NCBI RefSeq assembly: GCF_900102635.1
Contig: NZ_FMZQ01000014.1
Span: forward strand, 104,558 to 168,557
DNA length: 64,000 nucleotides
Origin: Ectopseudomonas chengduensis
GTDB lineage: Bacteria; Pseudomonadota; Gammaproteobacteria; Pseudomonadales; Pseudomonadaceae
Direction: 5' to 3'
This document shows, one piece after another, positions 7,472 through 16,591 of the stretch. The notes under the pieces were generated by a model. The model did no database searches, was not told where the DNA came from, and was given only the letters and a program-made list of their open reading frames with translations. The first letter of the stretch is position 1; each line of letters starts with the position of its first letter. Both the position numbers and the translations under genes were made by a program.

Positions 7472-7597
7472 CAGCGCATTCCTAGCGTTTATTGCTTAAT
7501 GGCTGATTCTAGGGCTTGTTCATGCTCATGCGCAAACAACCGGGTGGCAGGCAGCCAGCAGAATGTGACGCCCTGCCGAATCCGGCTCTCGCGCCAA

Positions 7598-8590
7598 TCA
7601 GCCGCGATCCTGTCCTGGCAAGGCGGCCCACTGCACCAGCAGGGCTTCCAGTAGCAGCACACGATTGAGGTTGGCTTTACCCATCACCTTCTGCCTTTGC
7701 GCGAGCAGCCATTCCTGAATCGCCAATACCTTGGCCTGCGCGCTCTTGTCCGCCAGGTACTGCACCACCTTGCGCATATCGGCCTGGCCCAAGCCTTGCT
7801 CATCCTTGGTCAGTTGGTAGCGCAACACCAGTTGCGCCCAGTCGCAGAACCAGTCGAAGAGCAGATTCAGCGGCAATGAGTTCCAGCTTTCCGCCAGTTG
7901 GCTCGGGGAGATCTGCTGCTTGAGCAGTTTTTTCACTCCCTCCACGGCCTGGGCACGCTGTTCGCGCACACCTTGAGCATGCAGGCGTACGGCAGCCAGC
8001 GGCGAACCCGCCGCAAGGGTCAGCAGATCAACGCGCTCATCGTCACCCAGTTCGGGCAGTGCCTGGGCCAGCCAGGCCAGGCTCATCGCCTCGCTCGGCA
8101 ATGGGCAGGCCTGCTGCACGCAGCGGCTCTTGATGGTCGGCAGCAGGCGGCTGGGCTGGTGGCTGATGAGCAGCAGCACGGTATTGCCGGAGGGTTCTTC
8201 CAGGCTCTTCAGCAGCGCGTTGGCAGCGTTGAGGTTCATCGCCTCGGCCGGCTCCAGCAGCACGACCTTGCGCCCACCGAGCTGCGCGGTCTGCACCACG
8301 AAGTCGACCAGCTCACGCACCTGGTCGACCTTGATCGGCTTGTCCGCCTCTTCGGGCTCCAGCACGTAGTTGTCCGGGTGAGTACCGGCAACCAAGAGAT
8401 GACAGGATTTACAGTTGCCACAGGCATCCAGCCCATTCGGGCTCTGGCATAGCAGGCGCGCCATCAGGCGCTCGGCCAGCGCACGCTTGCCAATGCCGGC
8501 CGGACCATGCAGCAGGTAGGCATGGGCGTGCTGGCTACGCCCGGCGAGTTGCTGCCAGAGCGCTTGTTGCCAGGGATAGACATCAGCCAC
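7598..8590 (-). CDS. holB: DNA polymerase III delta' subunit
   Basis: Clamp-loader subunit of 330 residues. Visible are the modified Walker A LLHGPAGIGKRALAE, the four-cysteine zinc module (CQSPNGLDACGNCKSCHLL) and the SRC motif in IKSRCVQQ. It sits with tau/gamma and delta in the beta-clamp loader. A longer frame opens at 8737, but the recognisable protein begins at a GTG (8588-8590) inside the tmk stop region, giving an 8-nt overlap and likely translational coupling to tmk. Confidence 0.92.
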   Translation of the reverse strand: MADVYPWQQALWQQLAGRSQHAHAYLLHGPAGIGKRALAERLMARLLCQSPNGLDACGNCKSCHLLVAGTHPDNYVLEPEEADKPIKVDQVRELVDFVVQTAQLGGRKVVLLEPAEAMNLNAANALLKSLEEPSGNTVLLLISHQPSRLLPTIKSRCVQQACPLPSEAMSLAWLAQALPELGDDERVDLLTLAAGSPLAAVRLHAQGVREQRAQAVEGVKKLLKQQISPSQLAESWNSLPLNLLFDWFCDWAQLVLRYQLTKDEQGLGQADMRKVVQYLADKSAQAKVLAIQEWLLAQRQKVMGKANLNRVLLLEALLVQWAALPGQDRG

Positions 8591-9215
8591 GGCAGGCCTC
8601 CAGCAGGCTCGGCAGCAAAGCATCGATATCGGCCTGCACCTGAGCCAGGGTCTGCCCGGCATCGAGCACGCGATAACGTTGTGGCGCCTGCTTGGCGCGC
8701 TGCAGGTAGGCCTGGCGTACCGCTTCGAAGAAGCCACGGCCTTCCTGCTCGAAACGATCCAGACGACCGCGAGCCGCGGCGCGAGCCAGACCGATCTCCA
8801 CCGGCAGATCGAAAATCAGCGTCAGATCAGGGCGCAGCTCGCCCTGAACGAACTGCTCCAGTTGCGCGATACGTTCGTTGGAAAGACCCCGACCACCACC
8901 CTGGTAGGCGTAGGTGGCATCAGTGAAACGATCGCACAGCACCACGCTGCCCTTGGCCAAAGCCGGGCGAATGACCTGCTGCAGATGCTGGGCACGGGCG
9001 GCGAACACCAGCAGCAGCTCGGTATCGGCCGCCATCGGCTCATCGCTCGGATCGAGCAATAATTCACGAATCCGTTCGGCCAGCGGCGTGCCACCGGGTT
9101 CACGAGTCAGCACCACATTGATGCCCTGCTCGCGCAGGCGCTCGGCCAGATATTCGCGATTGGTGCTTTTGCCGGCGCCTTCCGGGCCTTCCAGGGTAAT
9201 AAACAGACCGGTCAC
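8583..9215 (-). CDS. tmk: Thymidylate kinase
   Basis: A 210-residue P-loop kinase that phosphorylates dTMP to dTDP. Features: Walker A EGPEGAGKST (residues 9-18), the DR(Y/F) motif in CDRFTDATYAYQGGGRG (about residue 95) and the LID GRLDRFEQEG (about 150). Here the Walker motif is followed by NREYLAERL, as in other gammaproteobacterial type II enzymes. It is 9 bp downstream of mltG and overlaps holB by 8 nt. Confidence 0.96.
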   Translation of the reverse strand: MTGLFITLEGPEGAGKSTNREYLAERLREQGINVVLTREPGGTPLAERIRELLLDPSDEPMAADTELLLVFAARAQHLQQVIRPALAKGSVVLCDRFTDATYAYQGGGRGLSNERIAQLEQFVQGELRPDLTLIFDLPVEIGLARAAARGRLDRFEQEGRGFFEAVRQAYLQRAKQAPQRYRVLDAGQTLAQVQADIDALLPSLLEACRG

Positions 9216-9224
9216 GGGTTGCCC

Positions 9225-10280
9225 TTATTCGGTTTCGGCCGCCGCGCGTGGCGCGGGGCTGGAGCGGTAGTCGGCGCGACGCTTGAGCTGATATTCGCGC
9301 ACCGCGCGGTTGTGCTCGGCCAGGGTGTTGGAGAACACATGGCTACCGTCGCCTCGCGCGACGAAATACAGGGTGGTGCCATCAAGCGGGTTGAGCGCCG
9401 CGTGAATCGCCTCGCGGCCAACCATGGCGATCGGCGTCGGCGGCATGCCGTCGATGGTGTAAGTGTTGTAGGGCGTTGGCGTACGCAGGTCGGCGCGGGT
9501 GATGCGGCCGTTGTAGCGCTCGCCCATACCGTAGATGACGGTGGGGTCGGTCTGCAGACGCATGCCCATGCGCAGCCGGCGCACGAACACGCCGGCAATC
9601 TCGCCGCGCTCTTCGGGTACACCGGTTTCCTTCTCGATCATCGAAGCCATGATCAACGCGTCGTAAGGCTCGCGATAGGGCAAACCCTCGGCGCGCTTCT
9701 GCCACTCCTCGGCCAATACGCTCTCAAGACGGACGTTGGCCTGCTTGAGCAGGTCCTCGTCGCTCATGCCGCGCACGTAGCGATAGGTATCGGGGAAGAA
9801 ACGCCCTTCCGGATTCTGCCCAGCCAGGCCAAGACGCTCCATCAGCTGGGCATCGCTGAGATCGGCCAGGCGCTGCTCCAGACGCTCCTGGCGAGCCAGA
9901 GCGGCGCGCACCTGGCGGAAATTCCAGCCCTCGACCAGGGTCAGGCTGTACTGCACCACCTCACCGCGCTGCCACAGGCCGAGCATGTCGCGGGCGTTGT
10001 ATTCGGGCAGCAAGCGGTACTCGCCGCTGTGCATGGCAGGCGCGCGCAGATTGAAGCGCCAGTACAGACGCAACCAGAAGGCGTTGTCGATCACGCCCTC
10101 CGCCTCCAGGCGATTGAGCAGGCCGCTTGGCGTGGCGCCGGAAGGCACCTCCAGGAGCATTTCTTCAGTCAGATGCAGAGGCTGCTCCAGCGCTCTCTGC
10201 TGCTGCCAGGCGGCACCCACGACTAGCAGCGCAGCCAGTAGCACGCCGCACTCAAGCAGCACCAAGATCTTACGTAGCAC
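9225..10280 (-). CDS. mltG: Endolytic murein transglycosylase MltG (YceG)
   Basis: A 351-residue inner-membrane protein with one N-terminal membrane segment (about residues 5-25) and a periplasmic LysM-like plus YceG domain. The catalytic glutamate lies in MASMIEKETG, followed by RLQTDPTVIYG and TPYNTYTIDGMPPTPI, all hallmarks of MltG, which cuts nascent glycan strands and sets their length. It lies 3 bp after pabC, the same place as in E. coli. Confidence 0.95.
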   Translation of the reverse strand: MLRKILVLLECGVLLAALLVVGAAWQQQRALEQPLHLTEEMLLEVPSGATPSGLLNRLEAEGVIDNAFWLRLYWRFNLRAPAMHSGEYRLLPEYNARDMLGLWQRGEVVQYSLTLVEGWNFRQVRAALARQERLEQRLADLSDAQLMERLGLAGQNPEGRFFPDTYRYVRGMSDEDLLKQANVRLESVLAEEWQKRAEGLPYREPYDALIMASMIEKETGVPEERGEIAGVFVRRLRMGMRLQTDPTVIYGMGERYNGRITRADLRTPTPYNTYTIDGMPPTPIAMVGREAIHAALNPLDGTTLYFVARGDGSHVFSNTLAEHNRAVREYQLKRRADYRSSPAPRAAAETE

Positions 10281-10283
10281 CAG

Positions 10284-11099
10284 TTATTTACTCAGTAGGT
10301 CGCAGACGATGGCCTGCAGTTTACGGGTGAGCGGCCCGACCGACCAGTGTCGCTCTTGCAGCGCCCGTACAGGCCAGATGCCGTAAAGGCTGTTGCAGAG
10401 AAAGACTTCATCGGCATCCAGCAGTTCGTCGAAGGAAACATCGCGTAACTCGACAGACAGCCCGAGCAACTGCGCCTGCTGCAGTATCTCCGCACGCATC
10501 ACCCCGGCCACACCACAACGTGACAACTGCGCACTGACCAACCCGCCGTCGATGACCAGGAACAGATTGCTGTACACGCCCTCGATGACCCGGCCACTGC
10601 TGTCGCGCATCAGGCCTTCGGCGCACTCGGCATCCTGCCATTCGGCACGAGCCAGCACCTGCTCCAGGCGGTTGAGGTGCTTGAGCCCGGCCAGCAGCGG
10701 TTGCTCGGCCAGACGCGTCTCACAGGGAAACAGACGCACGCCCTGCTCGGCATGCGCAGCGGGATACTGCGGCAGCGGCGCCGCCTGCAGGATGCGCAGC
10801 GGCTGACAGGGTTGCGGCGGGGCGTAGCCACGCTGGCCCTCACCACGGCTGACGATCAGCTTGGCCACGCCCTCGCCCAGCTGCCCGGCGAACGCCTGCA
10901 GCTCGTGCTCAATGAGAACCAGATCGAGGGGAATGGACAGGCGCCGACAACCATCGGCCAGGCGCGCCATATGCCGCGCCAGCAGCGGGATGCGCCCGCC
11001 ACGCACGGCGATGGTCTCGAACAGACCATCGCCGTAAGCCAGGCCACGGTCACGAACCGACAACTGCTCGCCGGGCGCGCCGTTGACCCAGCTCAGCAT
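10284..11099 (-). CDS. pabC: Aminodeoxychorismate lyase
   Basis: A 271-residue fold-type IV PLP enzyme that converts 4-amino-4-deoxychorismate to p-aminobenzoate and pyruvate for folate synthesis. It begins with the family stretch DRGLAYGDGLFETI; the lysine-bearing segment is GLKHLNRLEQVLARAEW, and ADEVFLCNSLYGIWPV is the C-terminal motif. Its ATG overlaps the fabF stop by one base (TGATG), indicating coupling. Branched-chain aminotransferase homologues share this fold, but the neighbourhood fixes PabC. Confidence 0.93.
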   Translation of the reverse strand: MLSWVNGAPGEQLSVRDRGLAYGDGLFETIAVRGGRIPLLARHMARLADGCRRLSIPLDLVLIEHELQAFAGQLGEGVAKLIVSRGEGQRGYAPPQPCQPLRILQAAPLPQYPAAHAEQGVRLFPCETRLAEQPLLAGLKHLNRLEQVLARAEWQDAECAEGLMRDSSGRVIEGVYSNLFLVIDGGLVSAQLSRCGVAGVMRAEILQQAQLLGLSVELRDVSFDELLDADEVFLCNSLYGIWPVRALQERHWSVGPLTRKLQAIVCDLLSK

Positions 11100-12343
11100 C
11101 AGCCGTGGTACCGACGGAACAGCAGCGAGCCGTTGGTGCCGCCGAAGCCGAAGGAGTTCGACAGGGCGATTTCGATCGGCATGGCCTTGGCCTGATGCGG
11201 CACGAAGTCCAGGTCGCAGCCTTCGTCCGGCTCGTCCAGGTTGATGGTCGGCGGCGCTACCTGATCACGGATCGCCAGGATGCTGAAGATCGCCTCCACC
11301 GCACCCGCGGCACCAAGCAGGTGGCCAGTCATCGACTTGGTCGAGCTGACCGCCAGCTTATAGGCATGATCACCGAACACGCTCTTCACTGCCGCGGCTT
11401 CGGCGAGGTCGCCAGCCGAGGTCGACGTGCCGTGGGCGTTGATGTACTGCACCTGGTCGGCATTGATACCGGCATCACGCAGGGCTGCTGCCATGCAGCG
11501 CGCCGCACCGGCGCCATCTTCAGGTGGCGAGGTCATGTGGAAGGCATCGCCACTCATGCCAAAGCCAATCAGCTCGGCGTAGATTGTGGCGCCACGCGCC
11601 TTGGCGTGTTCCAACTCTTCCAGCACCAGGGCGCCGGAGCCATCGGAGAGGACGAAACCGTCACGGCCCTTGTCCCACGGACGGCTGGCCTTGGTCGGCT
11701 CGTCGTTACGCGTCGACAGCGCACGCGCGGCACCGAAGCCGCCCATGCCCAGACCGCAGGCGGCCATCTCGGCGCCGCCGGCGACCATCACATCGGCTTC
11801 GCCATAGGCGATGTTGCGCGCGGCCATGCCGATGCAGTGCGTGCCGGTAGTGCACGCCGTGGCAATGGCATAGTTCGGCCCCTGCAGACCCAGGTGGATC
11901 GACAGGAAGCCGGAAATCATGTTGATGATCGAGCCAGGCACGAAGAACGGCGAAATGCGCCGCGGCCCTTGCTCGTGCAACGATTTGCAGTTGTTCTCGA
12001 TATTGGTCAGGCCGCCGATACCGGAGCCCATGGCCACACCGATACGCTCACGATTGGCGTCAGTGATGTCCAGCCCGGAATCACGCACGGCCTGGAAGCA
12101 GGCAGCGAGACCGTACTGGATGAACAGGTCGAGCTTGCGCGCCTCCTTGGCGGAGAGATATTCCTCGACATTGAAGCCCTTGAGCGACCCGCCAAAACGG
12201 GTGGAGTAGGCCGACAGGTCCATATGCTCGATCAGACCGATGCCACTGCGCCCGGCCAAAATGCCCTGCCAGCTGCTCGGCACATCGTTACCCAGTGGCG
12301 ACAGCATGCCCATACCGGTAACCACGACGCGTCTACGCGACAC
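11099..12343 (-). CDS. fabF: 3-oxoacyl-[acyl-carrier-protein] synthase II
   Basis: A 414-residue condensing enzyme that elongates acyl-ACP with malonyl-ACP. The catalytic Cys-His-His set is present: ATACTTGTHCIG (cysteine near residue 165), NAHGTSTSAGD and the glycine-rich SMTGHLLGAAG, with NSFGFGGTN near the C terminus. It lies 111 bp downstream of acpP, behind the acpP terminator, so it is probably made both by read-through and from its own promoter. Confidence 0.96.
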   Translation of the reverse strand: MSRRRVVVTGMGMLSPLGNDVPSSWQGILAGRSGIGLIEHMDLSAYSTRFGGSLKGFNVEEYLSAKEARKLDLFIQYGLAACFQAVRDSGLDITDANRERIGVAMGSGIGGLTNIENNCKSLHEQGPRRISPFFVPGSIINMISGFLSIHLGLQGPNYAIATACTTGTHCIGMAARNIAYGEADVMVAGGAEMAACGLGMGGFGAARALSTRNDEPTKASRPWDKGRDGFVLSDGSGALVLEELEHAKARGATIYAELIGFGMSGDAFHMTSPPEDGAGAARCMAAALRDAGINADQVQYINAHGTSTSAGDLAEAAAVKSVFGDHAYKLAVSSTKSMTGHLLGAAGAVEAIFSILAIRDQVAPPTINLDEPDEGCDLDFVPHQAKAMPIEIALSNSFGFGGTNGSLLFRRYHG

Positions 12344-12393
12344 AGCAATCTCCTCTTGTTCTACTCAGGCGCCACATGCGCCCTGCACGTAAA

Positions 12394-12433
12394 GAAAAAC
12401 CGCACGCCTGATGAGGGCAGTGCGGCTTTTCTC
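12394..12433 (-). terminator. Terminator/attenuator between acpP and fabF
   Basis: On the minus strand GAAAAGCCGCAC pairs with GTGCGGTTTTTC across a 14-nt loop (arms 12420-12431 and 12394-12405), ending in a T run. It follows acpP directly. Since fabF lies downstream in the same direction, partial termination could explain the high acpP to fabF ratio that cells need. Confidence 0.75.
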
Positions 12434-12454
12434 GATCAGAAAGCTGACGGTGAC

Positions 12455-12691
12455 TTATTGCGCGTGGGCAGTCACGTAGTCGATAGCTTCTTGAACGGTG
12501 GTGATTTTCTCAGCTTGCTCGTCCGGGATCTCGGTCTCGAATTCTTCCTCGAGAGCCATCACCAGCTCAACGGTGTCAAGAGAGTCGGCACCCAGGTCTT
12601 CAACGAAGGAAGCGCTGTTGGTTACTTCCTCTTCCTTGACGCCAAGTTGCTCAGCAACGATTTTCTTGACGCGTTCTTCGATGGTGCTCAT
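12455..12691 (-). CDS. acpP: Acyl carrier protein
   Basis: A 78-residue acidic helical protein. The phosphopantetheine attachment serine is S37 in GADSLDTVELVMALEEEF, and the length matches AcpP exactly. It carries acyl chains for fatty acid, lipid A and phospholipid synthesis. It sits between fabG (228 bp upstream, probably including a promoter of its own) and fabF. Confidence 0.98.
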   Translation of the reverse strand: MSTIEERVKKIVAEQLGVKEEEVTNSASFVEDLGADSLDTVELVMALEEEFETEIPDEQAEKITTVQEAIDYVTAHAQ

Positions 12692-12919
12692 ACCTTGTTT
12701 TCACTCCTATTGGACAAATCCAGGCAGCTGGTAGCGGCCAAGTGTATAGAAAGGGTTTTTAGCATTTCAAGCTGAATGCCGGGGAGCCCCCAGGAACACT
12801 TCAACGATCTGTCTATAAACCTGTTGCAGCTTTATAACGGATTTTAGACAGCCACTATGACAGTTTTCTGATGGCTCGCGTCACATTCGAGAGCCTCCGG
12901 GCATTCGGAGGCGCCCTTT

Positions 12920-13663
12920 TTAACTCATGTACATACCGCCGTTCACCGGAATAGTAGCCCCAGTGACGTAGCCTGCGCCATCGGAAGCCAGGAAACCGAC
13001 TACCTTGGCGATCTCTTCGGCCTGCCCCAAACGGCCCAGCGGAATCTGCGTCAGCAGCGCGTCGCGCTGGCCTTCCGGCAGCTCACGGGTCATATCGGTG
13101 TCGATGAAACCTGGGGCCACCGAATTGACCGTGATACCGCGCGAACCAACCTCACGTGCCAGCGCGCGGCTGAAACCTTCCAGACCAGCCTTGGCTGCAG
13201 CGTAGTTGACCTGACCGGCATTGCCCATCGCACCGACCACGGAGCCGATGTTGATGATGCGCCCGAAACGCGCCTTGGTCATGCCACGCAGTACGGCCTT
13301 GGACAGACGGTAGAGACTATTCAGGTTGGTGTTGATGACGTCATGCCACTCGTCGTCCTTCATGCGCAGCATCAGATTGTCACGGGTGATACCGGCGTTA
13401 TTGACCAGGATCAACGGCTGACCAAGATGTTGCTGGATGTGTTCGAGGGTGGTGACAACCGATTCGTCGTTGCTCACGTCGAGCACCAGACCGGCGCCTT
13501 CGACGCCATTGGCCTTGAGGGTTTCGGCGATACGCTCAGCACCCGAGGCACTGGTCGCGGTGCCGATGACGATGGCGCCCTGACGACCCAGTTCCAGAGC
13601 GATTGCCTGACCGATACCACGGCTGGCGCCGGTGACCAGTGCGACTTTACCTTGCAGACTCAT
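12920..13663 (-). CDS. fabG: 3-oxoacyl-[acyl-carrier-protein] reductase
   Basis: A 247-residue short-chain dehydrogenase that reduces beta-ketoacyl-ACP with NADPH. Cofactor loop TGASRGIG (residues 12-19), NNAG (about 88), the catalytic serine in GSVVGAMGN and the YAAAKAG motif (Y about 152, K about 156) are all in place, and the C terminus is VNGGMYMS as in other FabG. It lies 15 bp after fabD. Confidence 0.97.
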   Translation of the reverse strand: MSLQGKVALVTGASRGIGQAIALELGRQGAIVIGTATSASGAERIAETLKANGVEGAGLVLDVSNDESVVTTLEHIQQHLGQPLILVNNAGITRDNLMLRMKDDEWHDVINTNLNSLYRLSKAVLRGMTKARFGRIINIGSVVGAMGNAGQVNYAAAKAGLEGFSRALAREVGSRGITVNSVAPGFIDTDMTRELPEGQRDALLTQIPLGRLGQAEEIAKVVGFLASDGAGYVTGATIPVNGGMYMS

Positions 13664-13678
13664 GTTCGTTCTCCTTGC

Positions 13679-14617
13679 TCAAGCCAGGGCTGCGCGAGCG
13701 GCAGCAAAAGCATCCGGGGTATCCAGGTTGTGAGTATTGATGCCTTTGACGCAGCGCTTGTTCAGGCCACTCAGCACCTTGCCAGGGCCGCATTCGATCA
13801 GATCGGTCACGCCCTGTTCGGACAGACGCACCATCGACTCGACCCAGCGTACCGGGCTGTACAGCTGCGCCAGCAGATCAGCCTTCAGGGTGGTCAGATC
13901 GGACACCACGGCGGCGCTGACGTTCTGCACCAGCGGGATTTGTGGTGCCTGCCAGCTCAGCGCCTCGACCGACTCGGCGAAACGCTCGGCGGCCGGCTTC
14001 ATCAGCGCGCAATGCGACGGTACGCTGACCGGCAGCGCCATGGCGCGCTTGGCGCCACGGGCCTTGCACGCTTCGATGGCGCGCTCGACGGCAGCGGCGC
14101 TACCGGCGATCACCACCTGGCCTGGGGCGTTGAAATTCACGGCACTGACCACATCACCCTGGGCCGCTTCGGCGCAGGCGGCCAGCACGTCGGCATCTTC
14201 CAGACCGAGGATGGCGGCCATGCCACCCTGCCCGGCAGGAACGGCCTGTTGCATCAATTGACCGCGGCGCTCCACCAGCTTCACGGCATCGGCAAAACCG
14301 ATGCTGCCAGCAGCGACCAGCGCGGAATATTCACCCAGGCTGTGACCAGCAACGAAAGCCGGCTTGGCACCACCCTCGGCCTGCCACAGACGCCACAGGG
14401 CGATGGAAGCAGTGAGAATGGCCGGCTGGGTCTTGTCGGTCTGGTTCAGCTGCTCTTCCGGGCCTTGCTGGGTCAGTGCCCAGAGGTCGTAGCCGAGCGC
14501 TTCGGAAGCTTCGCCGAAAGTATCGAGCACCAGCTTCTGCTGGGCACCGTGGTCGGCAAGCATGGTCAGGGCTTGCGAGCCTTGACCGGGGAAGACGAAT
14601 GCGAGGGATGCAGACAT
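13679..14617 (-). CDS. fabD: Malonyl CoA-acyl carrier protein transacylase
   Basis: A 312-residue transferase that loads malonyl groups on ACP. The oxyanion region FPGQGSQ is at residue 9, the nucleophile serine is in AGHSLGEYSAL (about 92), and the catalytic histidine lies in VPSHCALM (about 200); GPGKVLSGL is near the end. It is between plsX (126 bp) and fabG (15 bp). Confidence 0.97.
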   Translation of the reverse strand: MSASLAFVFPGQGSQALTMLADHGAQQKLVLDTFGEASEALGYDLWALTQQGPEEQLNQTDKTQPAILTASIALWRLWQAEGGAKPAFVAGHSLGEYSALVAAGSIGFADAVKLVERRGQLMQQAVPAGQGGMAAILGLEDADVLAACAEAAQGDVVSAVNFNAPGQVVIAGSAAAVERAIEACKARGAKRAMALPVSVPSHCALMKPAAERFAESVEALSWQAPQIPLVQNVSAAVVSDLTTLKADLLAQLYSPVRWVESMVRLSEQGVTDLIECGPGKVLSGLNKRCVKGINTHNLDTPDAFAAARAALA

Positions 14618-14645
14618 GAATAAGTCCCTTGAGTCGAAAAACCAA

Positions 14646-14740
14646 CGCCAGGCGAGCCTGGCGCAGCAAACTGACAGTTGGATGACAGGCTGCGTGCGGC
14701 GGTCACATTCCGCCGCACGTCACGCCCTGAAAACGTGACG
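14646..14740. repeat. Two small hairpins between plsX and fabD
   Basis: CGCCAGG-CGAG-CCTGGCG at 14646-14663 and CGTCACG with its complement CGTGACG at 14718-14740. Neither is followed by a T run in the direction of the operon, so they look like RNA-stability or processing structures rather than terminators. Confidence 0.45.
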
Positions 14741-14743
14741 AGT

Positions 14744-15754
14744 TTACAGCAACAAGTCCTCGAGGCGACCATGCAGTCGCTGCGGCAAATTCTCCTGCAC
14801 CTCGCGCAGCGCACAGCGAATGGCGCTCTGAAAGCTTTCCTGGCCAGCCGCACCATGGCTCTTGACCACGATGCCCTGCAGCCCGAGAAAACTTGCACCA
14901 TTGTGCCGCGCCGGCGCCAGATCAGCCTTCAGGCGTCGCAACAACGGCATCGCCAGGGCACCTATCGCCTGGGCAAACAGCCCATCGCTGAACAGCTTCT
15001 CGACCCGCCCGGTGATCATCTTGGCCAGGCCTTCGCTGGATTTGAGCAGGATATTGCCAACGAAACCGTCGCACACCACGACATCGGCTTCGCCGCGATA
15101 CATGCCGTCGCCCTCTATGTAGCCGATGAAGTTCAGCCCATGCGCCTGCTGCAGCATATTGGCCGCCAGCTTGACCTGCTGATTGCCCTTGATGTCTTCG
15201 GTACCGACATTGAGCAAGGCGACCCGTGGCCGAGACACGCCCAGCGTCTCGGCCGCCACGGCGCCCATGATCGCGAACTGATAGAGGTGCTCGGCACTGC
15301 AATCGACGTTGGCGCCCAGATCCAGCAGGTAGCAGTGACCGCGCTCGGTGGGAATCGGGCTAACCATGGCCGGCCGATCGATGCCCGGTAGCGTCTTCAG
15401 CACGTAACGCGACAGCGCCATCAACGCACCGGTATTGCCGGAACTGACGCAGGCATGCGCCTGGCGCTGGCGCACCAGCTCCAGCGCCACGCGCATCGAG
15501 GCATCGGGCTTACCGCGCAGCGCCTGAGCCGGACGCTCGTCCATGGTGATCACTTCACTGGCGTGATGAACCTGCAGGCGTGAGCGATCGACGCCGGACT
15601 GGCGAGCGAGCTGTTCTTCGATGAGGGGAGCTTGGCCGACGAGGGCCAGATGCAGCGAGGGGAATTCGGCCAGCGCGGAAATGCAGGCCGGAACAATGCA
15701 GTGGGGACCGAAGTCCCCACCCATTGCATCAATCGCGATGATCGAGGCAGACAA
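14744..15754 (-). CDS. plsX: Phosphate acyltransferase PlsX
   Basis: A 336-residue enzyme that makes acyl-phosphate from acyl-ACP for phospholipid synthesis at the inner membrane face. Motifs: IAIDAMGGDFGP at the start, SSGNTGALMA (about residue 107), LLNVGTEDIKGN (about 190) and CDGFVGNILLKSSEG (about 225). I take the TTG at 15752-15754 as start because GAG precedes it and the first residues match the family; it is three bases after the rpmF stop. Confidence 0.94.
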   Translation of the reverse strand: MSASIIAIDAMGGDFGPHCIVPACISALAEFPSLHLALVGQAPLIEEQLARQSGVDRSRLQVHHASEVITMDERPAQALRGKPDASMRVALELVRQRQAHACVSSGNTGALMALSRYVLKTLPGIDRPAMVSPIPTERGHCYLLDLGANVDCSAEHLYQFAIMGAVAAETLGVSRPRVALLNVGTEDIKGNQQVKLAANMLQQAHGLNFIGYIEGDGMYRGEADVVVCDGFVGNILLKSSEGLAKMITGRVEKLFSDGLFAQAIGALAMPLLRRLKADLAPARHNGASFLGLQGIVVKSHGAAGQESFQSAIRCALREVQENLPQRLHGRLEDLLL

Positions 15755-15757
15755 GGA

Positions 15758-15940
15758 TTACTCGTCAGCGCCCTTGTCGATCACTTTGCGACCGCGGTAC
15801 ACGCCTTCCGGAGAAACGTGGTGGCGCAGGTGAACTTCACCGGTGCTCTTCTCTACGGACAGGGTGCTGGCCTCGAGGGCGTCGTGCGAACGACGCATGT
15901 CGCGGGCGGAACGGGATTTTTTGTTCTGCTGAACAGCCAT
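15758..15940 (-). CDS. rpmF: 50S ribosomal protein L32
   Basis: A 60-residue basic protein. MAVQQNKKSRSARDMRRSHD is the typical L32 N terminus and HHVSPEGVYRGRKVI its C-terminal part. It lies between yceD and plsX, the rpmF-plsX-fab linkage found across gammaproteobacteria, tying ribosome and lipid synthesis. This L32 has no CxxC zinc motif. Confidence 0.97.
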   Translation of the reverse strand: MAVQQNKKSRSARDMRRSHDALEASTLSVEKSTGEVHLRHHVSPEGVYRGRKVIDKGADE

Positions 15941-15953
15941 AATTCATTAACTC

Positions 15954-16481
15954 CTAAACGTTTGGGTCACGCTTTAACTGCGCCAATACACTGAACGGGT
16001 TGGACCGCGATACCTCGTCCTCGCCTGGCTCGGGCTCATCGAGACCGTCCGGCTGCTGGCAATCACCTGGGGCATGAGCAGGAACGATGGGCAAGGCGAG
16101 AAGCAACTCTTCCTCGACCAGACCAAGCAGCTCCAGCGGCTCTTCGCCCACTTCCAGCACGTCGTAGCCCTTAGGCAAGGACTGAGTGTTCGCTCCAACC
16201 CGAACCACGGCGTATTCACATTCGCTGCGGATGGGTAGCGCGACCAGCTCCAGACAACGCTGGCAGACCATTTTGACCTCAACCTCGAGCTCACTGCGGA
16301 TAACCACAGTTTTCTGCTCGTCACGGGCGAAATGAAACTTCGCCTGCACCGCGCCAACCGTATCGGATAGCGGGTCGCAGAGACGCGGCAGGCTGGCCAG
16401 TTCGAGCTGCCCTTCGAGGGTAGCTTCGCGGTCGGCGAGCTTGCGCGGATCAACGTGAGGTGGAATCGGCCCATTCAACAT
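15954..16481 (-). CDS. yceD: YceD family protein (DUF177), 23S rRNA accumulation factor
   Basis: A 175-residue protein of the DUF177 family, whose E. coli member YceD (also called RlhA-linked or large-ribosomal-RNA accumulation protein) is tied to 23S rRNA levels. The CQRCLE pair (CxxC, about residue 95) and the acidic tail with EPGEDEVSRSNPF are family features. It opens the rpmF-plsX-fab operon, 13 bp before rpmF, and is divergent from yceF. Confidence 0.85.
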   Translation of the reverse strand: MLNGPIPPHVDPRKLADREATLEGQLELASLPRLCDPLSDTVGAVQAKFHFARDEQKTVVIRSELEVEVKMVCQRCLELVALPIRSECEYAVVRVGANTQSLPKGYDVLEVGEEPLELLGLVEEELLLALPIVPAHAPGDCQQPDGLDEPEPGEDEVSRSNPFSVLAQLKRDPNV

Positions 16482-16591
16482 AGGCGCAGCATTCTAGGGA
16501 TGCACCCTGCCGCTGTCAAAGGAAATTCGGCCTGTCTTCGAATGGTAGCGATCAGTAGAATTCCCCGCCCACCTATATAAAGGAAGAGAAC

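Noticed and set aside
12893..12919. Hairpin after fabG as a terminator
   Set aside because: GCCTCCG/CGGAGGC can pair, but the T run follows it only on the plus strand, whereas fabG and acpP are read on the minus strand.
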